64,000 nucleotides of DNA. Origin: Solibacillus sp. FSL R7-0682. Its GTDB lineage: Bacteria > Bacillota > Bacilli > Bacillales_A > Planococcaceae. The position numbers were made by a program, and so were the translations under genes. The stretch is taken from positions 577,501 through 641,500 of the forward strand of contig NZ_JBBOUI010000001.1 in NCBI RefSeq assembly GCF_038005985.1. Direction: 5' to 3'. The notes under the pieces are model-generated. The model searched no databases. It had not been told where the DNA came from and was given only the letters and a program-made list of their open reading frames with translations. This document shows, in pieces, positions 27,120 to 36,276 of this stretch (positions are counted from its first letter, which is position 1; each line of letters opens with the position of its first letter).

Positions 27120-27495
27120 AAATGGATAATTTCATTTGATTTTTTGGGTACTTTTGGGTGTATAGTCGTATACTCTCTAAAAATTTATGATTTTTCGTTG
27201 CAATATGTGCAAGCTGCATCTCATCTGTATAAAGTAAATGGTAATTAAAGTGTCGTGAAAAGAACTGTTGGATATTATCGTAAAGGTTATTTAACGAAAT
27301 TGCTCCAAAAAGCTCATCACGGTCGATTAAAAAAATTAAATCACAGCAAGTAGAATGATTGGCATGTCCCACTATAATAGTTATATAAAATGTACGTTCA
27401 TCACAGCGATTTAAATCAAATGTATCGATACCGACAGAAAGTTGATTGATAATGTTTTTAAAACGAAATGATGGTTTGCCCTCTAAAATATTCAT
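27118..27495 (-). CDS. Hypothetical cytoplasmic protein
   Basis: A 125-residue protein starting at ATG 27495 with GGAGGTG 6 bases upstream; the longer frame to 27546 lacks a site. It contains a cysteine pair (HSTCCDLIFLID) and aromatic-rich segments (NIQQFFSRHFNYHLLY) but no signal peptide or membrane helix. I do not recognise the family. It is convergent with yheA, sharing the terminator region, and divergent from hemZ. No homologue occurs at this place in B. subtilis as far as I know. Confidence 0.7.
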   Translation of the reverse strand: MNILEGKPSFRFKNIINQLSVGIDTFDLNRCDERTFYITIIVGHANHSTCCDLIFLIDRDELFGAISLNNLYDNIQQFFSRHFNYHLLYTDEMQLAHIATKNHKFLESIRLYTQKYPKNQMKLSI

Positions 27496-27792
27496 ATTTT
27501 CACCTCCATAAAGACTATTTATTAAAATTATAAAATATTCAGTCATTATAGTCTAACAAAAATATCCAAAAATTTTCAAAAATGTTAGATAAATAACATT
27601 GCCACAGTGTAAACTACTAATAACTACCCGTTCTATTTATGGAGTATAATGAATAGTGGTTAATCTAAAATTATCTATTTTAACGAGTTTATTAATAGGA
27701 TAAAATGAGCTAAGCATCATCCGTTTATTCCATCACATTTTTTGTTACAATGAGATGGATTTTGTTATATAAAATGAAAGTAGAGAATTATA

Positions 27793-29295
27793 ATGAAAAC
27801 AATTCATATAAATGAACAATTTAAAGAAGATTGGACACGTGTATTAAACCATATTGCGAATCTATTTTATGAGGATTCGGTTATTCAAATTGAACAAGAT
27901 GGATCGGATATGACGATTCAGTTTAAACATGCAATTGATGCAAACTATACGATTTCAACTGCTGCCACATTAATCGTTGATGGACAAACTTATACGAGTA
28001 ATTATTCGATTGGGTATACGAATGAAGGTACAGAGAAAGAGCAGAGTATTCGCATGAAGCGTGCGTTATCCCATGTGATGCTAGATGTTTTAGAGCAATA
28101 CTCTGGCATGACTCAGCAATGGGGAATTTTAACAGGAGTACGTCCAACAAAGCTTTATCATAAATACCGTAAAGCCGGAATGAATGATGAAGAAATCGCG
28201 GCTATACTAAAGTCAGATTACCGTATTTCTAATCAAAAGATTGCATTAATGAAAGCTATTGTGGAGCGTCAATTGACAATTATCCCAGATTTAGATGCGC
28301 TTGGCCGTGAAATTTCAATCTATATTGGCGTGCCGTTCTGTCCGACAATGTGTGCATATTGTACGTTCCCAGCTTATGCGATTCAGTCTAATCGTAAAGC
28401 AGGTCGCGTTGAAAAATTTATTGACGGGCTACACATTGAGCTTCGTGAAATGGGTAAATGGCTGACGGAAAAAAATATGCGTATTACTTCTATTTACTGG
28501 GGTGGAGGTACACCAACTTCGATTGAAGCGGATGAAATGGACGCATTATATAAAACAATGTTTGATGCATTCCCAAATCCAGAGTCAATCCGAGAAATTA
28601 CGGTAGAAGCCGGTCGTCCAGATACGATTACGCCAGAAAAAATTGACGTGTTGAAAAAATGGGGCATTGACCGAATTTCAGTGAATCCACAAAGCTATAC
28701 ACAAGAAACATTAAAAGCGATTGGGCGCCATCATACGGTTGACGAAACTATTGAAAAGTTCTGGCTATCTCGTAATTTAGGCATGAACAATATTAATATG
28801 GATTTAATTATTGGCTTACCAAACGAAGGCATTGAAGAATTCCAGCATTCATTAGAAGAATCTGCGAAAATGCAGCCTGAAAGTTTAACAGTGCATACAT
28901 TAAGCTTTAAACGTGCGTCAGAAATGACACGCAATAAAGATAAATATAAAGTAGCAGACCGAGATACTGTAGCCCAGATGATGCAGATGGCGACAAAATG
29001 GACAGCTGAAAATGGCTATGTACCATATTATTTATACAGACAAAAAAATATTTTAGGTAACTTAGAAAATGTAGGATATTGTAAGCCGAGTGAAGAGTCG
29101 ATCTACAATATTGTTATTATGGAAGAGGTGCAAACAATTTTGGGAATTGGCTGTGGTGCCTCTTCAAAATTTGTACATCCCGAAACAGGGAAGATTACTC
29201 AATTCCACAACCCAAAAGATCCAGCAGCATACATTATGACATTCGAGGACGCCATCGAGAAAAAAATAGCGATTTTAGACGAGCTATATAAATAA
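27793..29295 (+). CDS. hemZ: Coproporphyrinogen dehydrogenase-like radical SAM protein HemZ
   Basis: A 500-residue radical SAM enzyme of the HemN/HemZ group. The 4Fe-4S motif is CPTMCAYC preceded by YIGVPF, and YWGGGTPTS and NPQSYTQETLKAIGRHH are the SAM-binding and HemN-type signatures. A helical N-terminal region of about 170 residues is characteristic of HemZ rather than HemN. In B. subtilis it is linked to anaerobic heme synthesis, while the true coproporphyrinogen step of this lineage is aerobic HemY (encoded later in this window); the exact HemZ reaction is debated. Weak upstream ribosome binding site (AAAGTAGAG). Long terminator follows. Confidence 0.92.
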   Translation: MKTIHINEQFKEDWTRVLNHIANLFYEDSVIQIEQDGSDMTIQFKHAIDANYTISTAATLIVDGQTYTSNYSIGYTNEGTEKEQSIRMKRALSHVMLDVLEQYSGMTQQWGILTGVRPTKLYHKYRKAGMNDEEIAAILKSDYRISNQKIALMKAIVERQLTIIPDLDALGREISIYIGVPFCPTMCAYCTFPAYAIQSNRKAGRVEKFIDGLHIELREMGKWLTEKNMRITSIYWGGGTPTSIEADEMDALYKTMFDAFPNPESIREITVEAGRPDTITPEKIDVLKKWGIDRISVNPQSYTQETLKAIGRHHTVDETIEKFWLSRNLGMNNINMDLIIGLPNEGIEEFQHSLEESAKMQPESLTVHTLSFKRASEMTRNKDKYKVADRDTVAQMMQMATKWTAENGYVPYYLYRQKNILGNLENVGYCKPSEESIYNIVIMEEVQTILGIGCGASSKFVHPETGKITQFHNPKDPAAYIMTFEDAIEKKIAILDELYK

Positions 29296-29334
29296 TGATT
29301 TCAAGATTGGAACCAAAATCAATTTGTGAAATAC

Positions 29335-29376
29335 AAAACTTCATCATTTTGACCTAAGTCAAAATGATGAAGTTTT
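29335..29376 (+). terminator. Terminator of hemZ
   Basis: Perfect 19-bp stem AAAACTTCATCATTTTGAC/GTCAAAATGATGAAGTTTT with a CTAA loop. Confidence 0.88.
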
Positions 29377-29450
29377 ATTTTTGAGTCAGTCACCTTTTTA
29401 ATTAGTGAATATGTAAACTACGAAATAGAAAAAGAAAAGGATTTGTAGCA

Positions 29451-30647
29451 ATGAAAAAATTATTATTTATATTAATAGCGGTGCTAATGATTTTAGCGGG
29501 CTGTTCAGAGGTATCAGAAAATACAACAAAACAAAGCCCTATTACCGGTGAGGAGATGTCGGTTCATTTTATTGATGTTGGACAAGGGGATTCAATATTT
29601 ATTCAAGCCCCAAATGGTAAGACAATGCTTGTTGATGGTGGTGTAAAAGGTGCAGGGGAAACAATTGTCCAATATTTAAGAGAACAACGTGTTACAAAAT
29701 TAGATTATGTTGTGGCAACCCACCCAGATGCCGATCATATAGGTGGGTTAATATCTGTATTAAATTCGATTTCTGTTAAAGAATTTATTGATTCGGGAAA
29801 AGTACATACATCACAAACCTATGAAGAGATGCTTCGTTTAATTAATAATAAAAATATACCTTTTACAGTACCTAAAGTTGGTGATCAAATTGCACTTGAT
29901 TCATCTTTAAGTGTGGATGTATTAAGTGCTGATGAGCATGCAACAGACAATAATAACGCCTCCATTGTGCTGCGGCTTGCTTATGGTGATATTTCGTTTT
30001 TATTAATGGGAGATGCTGACCAATCAATGGAAAAACAAATGCTCGCAAAGGGTATAGATGTAGAGGCGACGATTTTAAAAGCTGGGCATCATGGTTCAAA
30101 TACAAGTAGCTCATTACAATTCGTCAAAGAAGTTAGACCACTAGCAACAATTTTAAGCTATGGGCAAGATAATAAATATGGGCATCCTCATGCGGAAGTA
30201 ATCGATGTATTAAAGCAAGTAGATAGTGATATATTTAGTACAGCAGAGGCAGGTACAATTGTTGTAACTACAGATGGTGATACCTATGAAGTGAACAGCC
30301 CACAATGGACTGGTATTGGTGCGACAAGTTCGATTACATTACCAACTACCGGGAAAGTAGAGCTGATTAGTAAGGACTTACAAGCAGAAATCGTAGCGAT
30401 TCAAAATAATAGTAAGGAAACAATCAATCTGCAAGGTTGGCAGCTAGTTTCCGTAGAAGGAAATCAAGTATACAAATTCCCGAACATACAATTAGCCGTA
30501 GGAAAAACAATTTATGTAACAAGCGGATCAGATGCAAAAGAAGGTAACGATTCATTACTATGGACAAAAAAACAAATTTGGTTAAATTCGGGAGATGCCG
30601 CTCAATTACGAAATGCGAAAGGAGAAGTTGTAAGTGAAATCCCATAA
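29451..30647 (+). CDS. Lipoprotein with ComEC-type metallo-beta-lactamase domain and lamin-tail domain
   Basis: A 398-residue surface lipoprotein (signal with lipobox LAGC near residues 15-18). Residues about 36-285 form a metallo-beta-lactamase fold of the ComEC/Rec2 type: FIDVGQGDSIFI, the metal motif ATHPDADHIGG, and KAGHHGSNTSS. Residues about 300-395 form a lamin-tail (LTD) domain (AIQNNSKETINLQGWQLVS), a module often found in exported nucleases. Together they suggest extracellular nucleic-acid processing at the cell surface; that is inference. ATG start with AAAAGGA. The next gene overlaps its 3' end by 14 bases. Confidence 0.88.
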   Translation: MKKLLFILIAVLMILAGCSEVSENTTKQSPITGEEMSVHFIDVGQGDSIFIQAPNGKTMLVDGGVKGAGETIVQYLREQRVTKLDYVVATHPDADHIGGLISVLNSISVKEFIDSGKVHTSQTYEEMLRLINNKNIPFTVPKVGDQIALDSSLSVDVLSADEHATDNNNASIVLRLAYGDISFLLMGDADQSMEKQMLAKGIDVEATILKAGHHGSNTSSSLQFVKEVRPLATILSYGQDNKYGHPHAEVIDVLKQVDSDIFSTAEAGTIVVTTDGDTYEVNSPQWTGIGATSSITLPTTGKVELISKDLQAEIVAIQNNSKETINLQGWQLVSVEGNQVYKFPNIQLAVGKTIYVTSGSDAKEGNDSLLWTKKQIWLNSGDAAQLRNAKGEVVSEIP

Positions 30648-30879
30648 CTACACATTAGACCGATTTGAAGGAGATTATGCGATTTTTTTAAAGCGCCCAG
30701 AAGAAACGGAACAGCTTTTAATCGAACGCTCAGAAATTTTGGTAACAGTTAAAGAAGGAGACATCGTACGAATTCAAGACGATGGCATCACGTACCACAT
30801 TGAAGTTCTTGAAGAAGAAACAATTGAACAAAAACAGCGCATTCAAAATTTAATGCAACAATTACGGAATAAGCAGTAA
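30634..30879 (+). CDS. DUF3006 domain protein
   Basis: An 81-residue DUF3006 protein, a small beta-barrel (YTLDRFEGDYAIFL, EGDIVRIQDDGITYHIEV) commonly encoded next to exported metallo-beta-lactamase proteins. It begins at GTG 30634 inside the preceding gene with AAAGGAG 9 bases upstream, so the two are translationally coupled. No signal peptide, so it should stay in the cytoplasm. Function unknown; the conserved pairing suggests a functional link with the lipoprotein. Confidence 0.85.
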   Translation: MKSHNYTLDRFEGDYAIFLKRPEETEQLLIERSEILVTVKEGDIVRIQDDGITYHIEVLEEETIEQKQRIQNLMQQLRNKQ

Positions 30880-31044
30880 TAAAATAAGGGCTTTAGGGAG
30901 ACTTTGATAGAATAGAAAATCTAGCTAAGTTTCCTAGGAAGCTCTTTTTAATACAAAAATTTAGAAAAATCAAAATGGGATGAAAAATCCACGCTTTACT
31001 ATGTTAAAATGAGAACGAAATACATACATTTTAGGAGCGAAATG

Positions 31045-31833
31045 ATGGCGATTAAAACAATTATTTTCGATTTAGATGACACTTTATTATTTGATCAAAA
31101 ATCTGTAAAAACAGCTTTTGAAAAAACTTGTGCATATGCAAGTGTTGAAAAGAATGTGGATGCAGTAGAGCTTGAGGAAGCTGTACGTGTTGCTGCTCGT
31201 GCTTTATATGAGGGATATGAAACTTATGATTATACAGTTTTAATCGGTATTAACCCTTTTGAAGGATTATGGGGAGCATTCGATGACCCAACACCGCAAT
31301 TTCAAAAGATGAAAGAAATTGTACCCGGTTACCGTTCACAAGCATGGACGAATGGTTTGGCGGCATTAGGTATAGAGGATGCTAAGTTTGGAGCAGAGTT
31401 AGGTGAGCGTTTTGTTGCTGAGCGTAAAACAGCACCGTTCTTCTATGAAGATACATTTGCGGTATTAGATGAGTTAAAAGGAAAATACCAGCTTGTTTTA
31501 TTAACAAATGGGGCACCAAGCTTACAAAATTTAAAATTAGAAATTACGCCTGAAATTGTTCCATATTTTGATCACATTGTTATTTCAGGAGATTTTGGTA
31601 AAGGCAAACCAGACGCGTCGATTTTTGAATATGTGATGGAAAAAGCACAAATAACAAAAGATGATGGTATCATGGTAGGGGATAACTTAATGACAGATAT
31701 TTTAGGTTCTTCACGTGTAGGCATGCGTAATGTATGGATTAACCGTGAAAATAAGCAACAAAACCCAGATGTAACACCAACCTACGAAGTAACTTCATTA
31801 ACTGAGTTTTTAAAATTAGTAAAAACGTTGTAG
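31045..31833 (+). CDS. HAD-superfamily hydrolase (YfnB/YsaA type)
   Basis: A 262-residue phosphatase-like protein with all four HAD motifs: FDLDDTLL (residues about 8-15, nucleophile Asp), VLLTNGAP, the lysine in GKGKPDASIF and the acidic MVGDNLMTDILG. A helical C1 cap lies between motifs I and II. Substrate cannot be deduced. I start it at ATG 31045, 7 bases after AGGAG; an ATG three bases earlier and a longer frame to 31009 are less likely. Monocistronic. Confidence 0.9.
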   Translation: MAIKTIIFDLDDTLLFDQKSVKTAFEKTCAYASVEKNVDAVELEEAVRVAARALYEGYETYDYTVLIGINPFEGLWGAFDDPTPQFQKMKEIVPGYRSQAWTNGLAALGIEDAKFGAELGERFVAERKTAPFFYEDTFAVLDELKGKYQLVLLTNGAPSLQNLKLEITPEIVPYFDHIVISGDFGKGKPDASIFEYVMEKAQITKDDGIMVGDNLMTDILGSSRVGMRNVWINRENKQQNPDVTPTYEVTSLTEFLKLVKTL

Positions 31834-31876
31834 TAACTACATAATAACCCAGAACGGATATCAATTCCTTCTATAG

Positions 31877-31920
31877 CAAAAAATTAGGCTTTTTCTTTTA
31901 GGAAAAGCCTAATTTTTTTT
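31877..31920 (+). terminator. Terminator of the HAD hydrolase gene
   Basis: Stem AAATTAGGCTTTT/AAAAGCCTAATTT with an eight-T tail. Confidence 0.85.
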
Positions 31921-32060
31921 ATGTCCCGCCTCCTTTTAATTTGGTCATATAATAATAATGTTTTAAAATAAAGAATTTTCTAAAAATTTATGGTAAAATA
32001 GGAGTAGCTTCAATTTGCAGGTAAATGCAAAAAGTAAAAAGCTAAGAGAGGGTGTGAACG

Positions 32061-32435
32061 ATGAGAGATAGGATGTGTTATTGTGAAAATTGCGGTCGTT
32101 CAAGTAAAGATGTTGAGATTAGTATTATTACAATTAAGAAACATGTTGCCGAGCTATGCCTAGCATGCGCCCATGTACTCACATTGTCAAAAAACGAAGC
32201 TCGGTTTTTACAACTTGTACGAAAGAAAGATAAAAAACATTCGAATAAAGACATGCGACAAGTACATCAAGTTTTATCAGCGTTACTCGCGGTAGGTACA
32301 TTATTTTTAGTTTTCATAGTTGCGCTAGGTGTTTCAAAAAATATAGATTTAACAGTAGTTACTACACATCTCGAGCCAGACACAAAGCCCGTATCAGAAT
32401 ACTTAACTTTTGCAGAAATTAATCGTTATAAATAA
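32061..32435 (+). CDS. Zinc-ribbon membrane protein of unknown function
   Basis: A 124-residue protein with an N-terminal four-cysteine metal-binding module (CYCENCG near residues 6-12 and CLACAH near 33-38), a basic linker rich in lysine (KKDKKHSNKDMR), one membrane helix (about residues 75-98, LSALLAVGTLFLVFIVALGV) and a short outer tail. It could sense or recruit something to the membrane; no family recognised. ATG start with AGAGAGGG. Monocistronic with a terminator; not seen at this site in B. subtilis. Confidence 0.72.
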   Translation: MRDRMCYCENCGRSSKDVEISIITIKKHVAELCLACAHVLTLSKNEARFLQLVRKKDKKHSNKDMRQVHQVLSALLAVGTLFLVFIVALGVSKNIDLTVVTTHLEPDTKPVSEYLTFAEINRYK

Positions 32436-32476
32436 AAAAGTTCCTCTTCCCATTAAGCGAAGCGGAACTTTTTTTG
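32434..32476. terminator. Bidirectional terminator
   Basis: Stem AAAAAAGTTCC/GGAACTTTTTT with a loop of about 19 bases, between convergent genes. Confidence 0.75.
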
Positions 32477-32479
32477 AGT

Positions 32480-33751
32480 TTATTTATTATTTAACAGCTC
32501 AGATACTGTAACGAATTCATAGCCCTGTTTTTGCAGCATTGCAAGAATGTCATCTAAAGCATTTGCTGTCGCTTGATGAATATCATGCATTAAAATAATA
32601 CTACCAGGTTTGGCGTTATCCTTAACTGCCTGTAATGTTTTTTTAGGATCATGATGCTTCCAATCCAAGGTATCAATTGTCCATAATACGTTTGGCACGT
32701 TTAACTGGTTCGTTACCGTTTTATTATAGGCACCATATGGTGGGCGGAAAACAGTTGGGTTTTGACCAATCGCTGCCTGTACGACAGAATCCGTTGATTG
32801 GATTTGTAGATGCATTTGCTTTACAGTAAGTGTCGTTAATTTAGTGTGATTATACGTATGGTTGCCAATTTCATGTCCATCATTAAAAACTTCCTTCAAA
32901 ACAGCTGGATGTTTTTTTACAGCTTCTCCGACAACGAAGAAGGTAGCCTTTGCATCATATTTTTTTAATGTTTTTAAAACTTGTGGTGTCACTTTAGCAT
33001 TTGGACCGTCATCAAATGTTAAGGCTATTTTTTTTGTGCCTGTAAGGTTTGGCTTAGGAACAGTAGGTTTTTTTATCGATTCCTTTGAAGGCTTTAAATC
33101 ATGTTTTAATCCACTGCCTTGAACATAGCCTGCGTAGTCCTTTGTTTTCACAAATACCCAACCATTATATTTTGCAAGCATTGTCACTTTACTATTAACA
33201 GCACGATGCCCAATTTGATTACTGGACGTTTTCATTGCGCTATAAACGATTAATCCAGCTTGTTCTTTAACAACTCGAGCTTCTTCTGTAGGATTAACGA
33301 GTGTATTTTTGTAAACGTAACCAGCTAAGTATTCAGACCGTACAAAGACAAAGCTAGGTGAACCCACTTCAAAAACTTCAACAATACTATTTACTGGTAA
33401 ATTTCCTGTTGCCTCACTTTGTTGTGTATCTGTAATACGTACGAGTGGTTCTACCTTTGATTTGACAATCATGTGTTGACCTACTGCTTGCTTTAAGCTT
33501 TTACTTTGTACATAGCCAACACTCGATTTATAGTTTACTTTTGCCCAACCATTTTCTTCTGAAAGTACGATTACAATACTATTTTTAGACAATGAAAGTG
33601 ATTTTTCTTGTAAGTTTTCATCGTAAAGATCCACATCGGCTGTTGTAATTTTTATAATAGGACTATATTCAGCATTTGTTAATGGAGAGAAAACGATTAA
33701 ACAAAAAGTTACGATTAACATAAGGAACGGAATAGATTTTATTTTACGCAT
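32480..33751 (-). CDS. Secreted SH3-domain polysaccharide deacetylase
   Basis: A 423-residue exported protein: signal peptide (residues about 1-27), three SH3b-type cell-wall-binding repeats (about 30-215; recurring GWAKVNYKSSVGYVQ, FVRSEYLAGYV, GWVFVKTKDYAGYVQ) and a C-terminal NodB deacetylase. NodB motifs are complete: LTFDDGPNAK (catalytic and metal Asp), GHEIGNHTYNH (metal His), FRPPYG and the final ILMHDIH. It should deacetylate peptidoglycan or another wall glycan. ATG start; ribosome binding site GAAGGCG. Single gene, convergent with the zinc-ribbon protein. Confidence 0.93.
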   Translation of the reverse strand: MRKIKSIPFLMLIVTFCLIVFSPLTNAEYSPIIKITTADVDLYDENLQEKSLSLSKNSIVIVLSEENGWAKVNYKSSVGYVQSKSLKQAVGQHMIVKSKVEPLVRITDTQQSEATGNLPVNSIVEVFEVGSPSFVFVRSEYLAGYVYKNTLVNPTEEARVVKEQAGLIVYSAMKTSSNQIGHRAVNSKVTMLAKYNGWVFVKTKDYAGYVQGSGLKHDLKPSKESIKKPTVPKPNLTGTKKIALTFDDGPNAKVTPQVLKTLKKYDAKATFFVVGEAVKKHPAVLKEVFNDGHEIGNHTYNHTKLTTLTVKQMHLQIQSTDSVVQAAIGQNPTVFRPPYGAYNKTVTNQLNVPNVLWTIDTLDWKHHDPKKTLQAVKDNAKPGSIILMHDIHQATANALDDILAMLQKQGYEFVTVSELLNNK

Positions 33752-33905
33752 AGAGAAACGCCTTCTTTCTGGTTAATCTAAACACAAGGGAAATTCTGTT
33801 AGTTAATATTAGTATACAATTCCTGTTATCAAACATAAATAAACACTTTATAGGAACTGTAACTTTATAAAGTATGTGCAATTGCTTTATTTCATGCTTC
33901 ATTTA

Positions 33906-33943
33906 TAAAAAAAGCCCTATAGTAGTGGAAGGCTACTATAGGG
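33906..33943 (-). terminator. Terminator of serA
   Basis: Perfect 11-bp minus-strand stem CCCTATAGTAG/CTACTATAGGG followed by CTTTTTTT, 10 bases after the stop. Confidence 0.88.
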
Positions 33944-33952
33944 AGAGGAAAA

Positions 33953-35575
33953 TTATAGAGAAATAGCTTTTACTTCATCAATGTTTTCAAGCTTAGCGAC
34001 ATAAATTAAATCTTCCGTCGTTACTTCATTATCAACAGTAAGCATCATGACAGCAGATCCTCCAACGTGGTCGCGACCTACTTGCATCGTTGCAATGTTG
34101 ATATCTTTTTCAGCTAACTTTGTAGCGACACGGCCGATTGCGCCTGGTTTGTCAGTATTTTTAATGTATAGAAGGTTTCCTGTAGGGATAACGTCTACTA
34201 CGAATCCTTCAACCTTTACGATACGTGCACCAAGACCATTTAATAAAGTACCTGCAACTGTATGCTTTTCAGTATCTGTTATGATTTCAACAGTAATTAA
34301 GTTTGTGAAGCCTTTAGCTGTAGTTGTTTTGTGTTCATTTATTTTAATGCCGATACGTTCCGCTAGATAGCGTGCATTTACATCATTAACATGTGTTCCA
34401 TGGTTTGTTGACAATAAACCTTTAATTGCATTAGCTGTTAATGGACGAACATCAAAGTTCGCTACTTCACCAGCATATGAAATATTTAATTCTTGAATGC
34501 TTTCCTCTGTCACTTGGATTAAGAATTTACCAAGCTTCTCAGCTAATTCAAAGAATGGTGCTACTTCTGCAAGCTTTTCCTTTGGAATTGAAGGCATATT
34601 TACTGGATTTGTAACTGTTCCAGTTTTAAAGAATTTAATAATGTCATTTGAAACGTCTACTGCTACTGATTCTTGTGCTTCTACAGTAGATGCACCTAAG
34701 TGTGGTGTAGCAATTACTTGTGGTAATGTAAGTAGCTTGTGATCTGTTGCAGGCTCTTCAACGAATACGTCAAGGGCAGCGCCGGCAACTTTACCTTCAA
34801 CAATGGCATCATATAAATCGTCCTCATTAATAATACCGCCACGTGCACAGTTAATGATACGAACGCCATCTTTCATAATTGCAAAGCGTTCTTTATTAAT
34901 GATGTTTCGAGTTTCAGGTAGTAATGGTGTATGAACTGTTACAAAATCTGCTGCTACACAAACTTCATCAACTGTTCCTTTCGTAACACCAAGTTCCTTA
35001 GCACGCTCTTCTGTTAAGAATGGGTCATAGGCAATGACATTCATGCGTTGACCTTTCGCGCGGTAAGCTACTTCCGCACCAATACGTCCCATACCAATTA
35101 CGCCTAATGTTTTGTTTTTAAGCTCAACACCTACGTAAGATTTACGATCCCATTTCCCATTTTTAAGTGTATTGAAAGCTTGTGGAATGAAACGAGCTAA
35201 AGAAGTCATCATTGCAATTGTATGCTCTGCTGCAGAGTTAGTGTTACCGTCTGGAGCATTTACTACGATAATCCCATGTTCTGTTGCAGCAGCTAAATCG
35301 ATATTATCAACACCTACACCGGCACGACCGATTAATTTTAAGTTTTTAGCCGCTTCGATAACTTTACGTGTTACAGTTGTTTGAGAACGGACAAGTAGTA
35401 CATGTACATCCGCAATTTTAGCGATTAATTCCTCTGGTGCAAGCCCTGTATCTACAATAATATTTAAATTTAATTCACTTTCCTGACGTAACGGGAAAAT
35501 ACCGTCATCACTTAGTGGATCTGCGATAAATACATTAATTGTTTTTGTTGCTTTTTCGATTAATTCTGTTGCCAT
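33953..35575 (-). CDS. serA: D-3-phosphoglycerate dehydrogenase
   Basis: First committed enzyme of serine synthesis, oxidising 3-phosphoglycerate with NAD. The 540 residues are of the long, type-1 architecture: catalytic/NAD-binding domains (GVIGMGRIGAEVA; Arg in NCARGGIINE; Glu in DVFVEEPATDH; His in TPHLGAST), an intervening ASB domain (about 320-455) and a C-terminal ACT domain (LLYIKNTDKPGAIGRV) for serine feedback. ATG start after GGGAGAG. Expression is controlled by an upstream T-box riboswitch. serC, the next pathway step, lies 7 kb away on the same strand. Confidence 0.97.
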   Translation of the reverse strand: MATELIEKATKTINVFIADPLSDDGIFPLRQESELNLNIIVDTGLAPEELIAKIADVHVLLVRSQTTVTRKVIEAAKNLKLIGRAGVGVDNIDLAAATEHGIIVVNAPDGNTNSAAEHTIAMMTSLARFIPQAFNTLKNGKWDRKSYVGVELKNKTLGVIGMGRIGAEVAYRAKGQRMNVIAYDPFLTEERAKELGVTKGTVDEVCVAADFVTVHTPLLPETRNIINKERFAIMKDGVRIINCARGGIINEDDLYDAIVEGKVAGAALDVFVEEPATDHKLLTLPQVIATPHLGASTVEAQESVAVDVSNDIIKFFKTGTVTNPVNMPSIPKEKLAEVAPFFELAEKLGKFLIQVTEESIQELNISYAGEVANFDVRPLTANAIKGLLSTNHGTHVNDVNARYLAERIGIKINEHKTTTAKGFTNLITVEIITDTEKHTVAGTLLNGLGARIVKVEGFVVDVIPTGNLLYIKNTDKPGAIGRVATKLAEKDINIATMQVGRDHVGGSAVMMLTVDNEVTTEDLIYVAKLENIDEVKAISL

Positions 35576-35623
35576 AATAAAATTCTCTCCCTTTTTTTAA
35601 CTGTTCCCAATTCACATTTCAAA

Positions 35624-35898
35624 ATAAAAAAGCCTTCCGTCCCTTACATGTTACTGTAAGGGGCGAAAGGCTATAAAAACAATAGAATCGCGGTACCACC
35701 CTTATTCGTTGACGCAACATTCAGAAAAAATTACGTTCAACCTTATCATATGCGTAACGTGCATGGGACGGAATAACCTACTCAAAAATTTCAGCTATTC
35801 TATTCAAGAGTGGAACTAATTCGAAGTATACACTGGTTTACACCGACCACCAGTTCTCTTTGCTATACGAAACGAAAAGCATGTCTCTATCACAATAG
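35624..35898 (-). promoter_or_regulatory. T-box riboswitch of serA, probably serine-responsive
   Basis: Minus-strand leader. Stem I base CTATT/AATAG with a K-turn-like GTGAT/TG and AGAG/CTCT at 35778-35898; the specifier loop 3' strand reads TTAGTTCCA, containing the Ser codon TCC. The T-box core AGGGTGGTACCGCG is at 35689-35702. The terminator AGCCTTTCGCCCCTTACA with TGTAAGGGACGGAAGGCT plus seven T lies at 35624-35672. Uncharged tRNA-Ser would stabilise the antiterminator and allow serA transcription. TTC as an alternative specifier reading is less sensible for serA. Confidence 0.92.
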
Positions 35899-35922
35899 TT
35901 TGTCGTGATTAAATTTGTTAAC

Positions 35923-35952
35923 ATCATAAACCCGATTGTTCACCTTTGTCAA
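35923..35952 (-). promoter_or_regulatory. serA/T-box promoter
   Basis: Minus strand TTGACA (35947-35952), 18 bases, TATGAT (35923-35928). Start would fall about 15-20 bases before Stem I of the T-box. Confidence 0.75.
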
Positions 35953-36062
35953 CGAAAAAAATAAAATTAATAAAAATTTATTGATAGAAAAGGAATGTAT
36001 AAACCGTTTTTACGAACTATAATTATTTTTTTATTTGAATTGTTCGTATTTGTAAAAATAAA

Positions 36063-36077
36063 TTGTAAGCGCTAACG
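36063..36077 (+). promoter_or_regulatory. cre-like CcpA site
   Basis: TTGTAAGCGCTAACG matches the catabolite-responsive consensus WTGNAANCGNWNNCW at 14 of 15 positions. It sits just upstream of a TTGATA (36081-36086) that could be a -35 for the flavoprotein gene starting at 36277. The rest of the 36000-36276 gap is AT-rich without another feature I can support. Confidence 0.5.
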
Positions 36078-36276
36078 ATGTTGATATACTGCTTTTTTAT
36101 TGAAAATACAGAAAATTTAATTATTCAAATTTTTATTAAGTTTTTCGTGTTTATCAAAGTGACATAATTTTGTGAACAATGGAAACTCATAAAATTTTCT
36201 TCAAAAAATGAATGAAGGGGAAATTAGAAATGAAACGAATTTGTATAAATAACACATTTGCAAGGGAGATGGGGAT

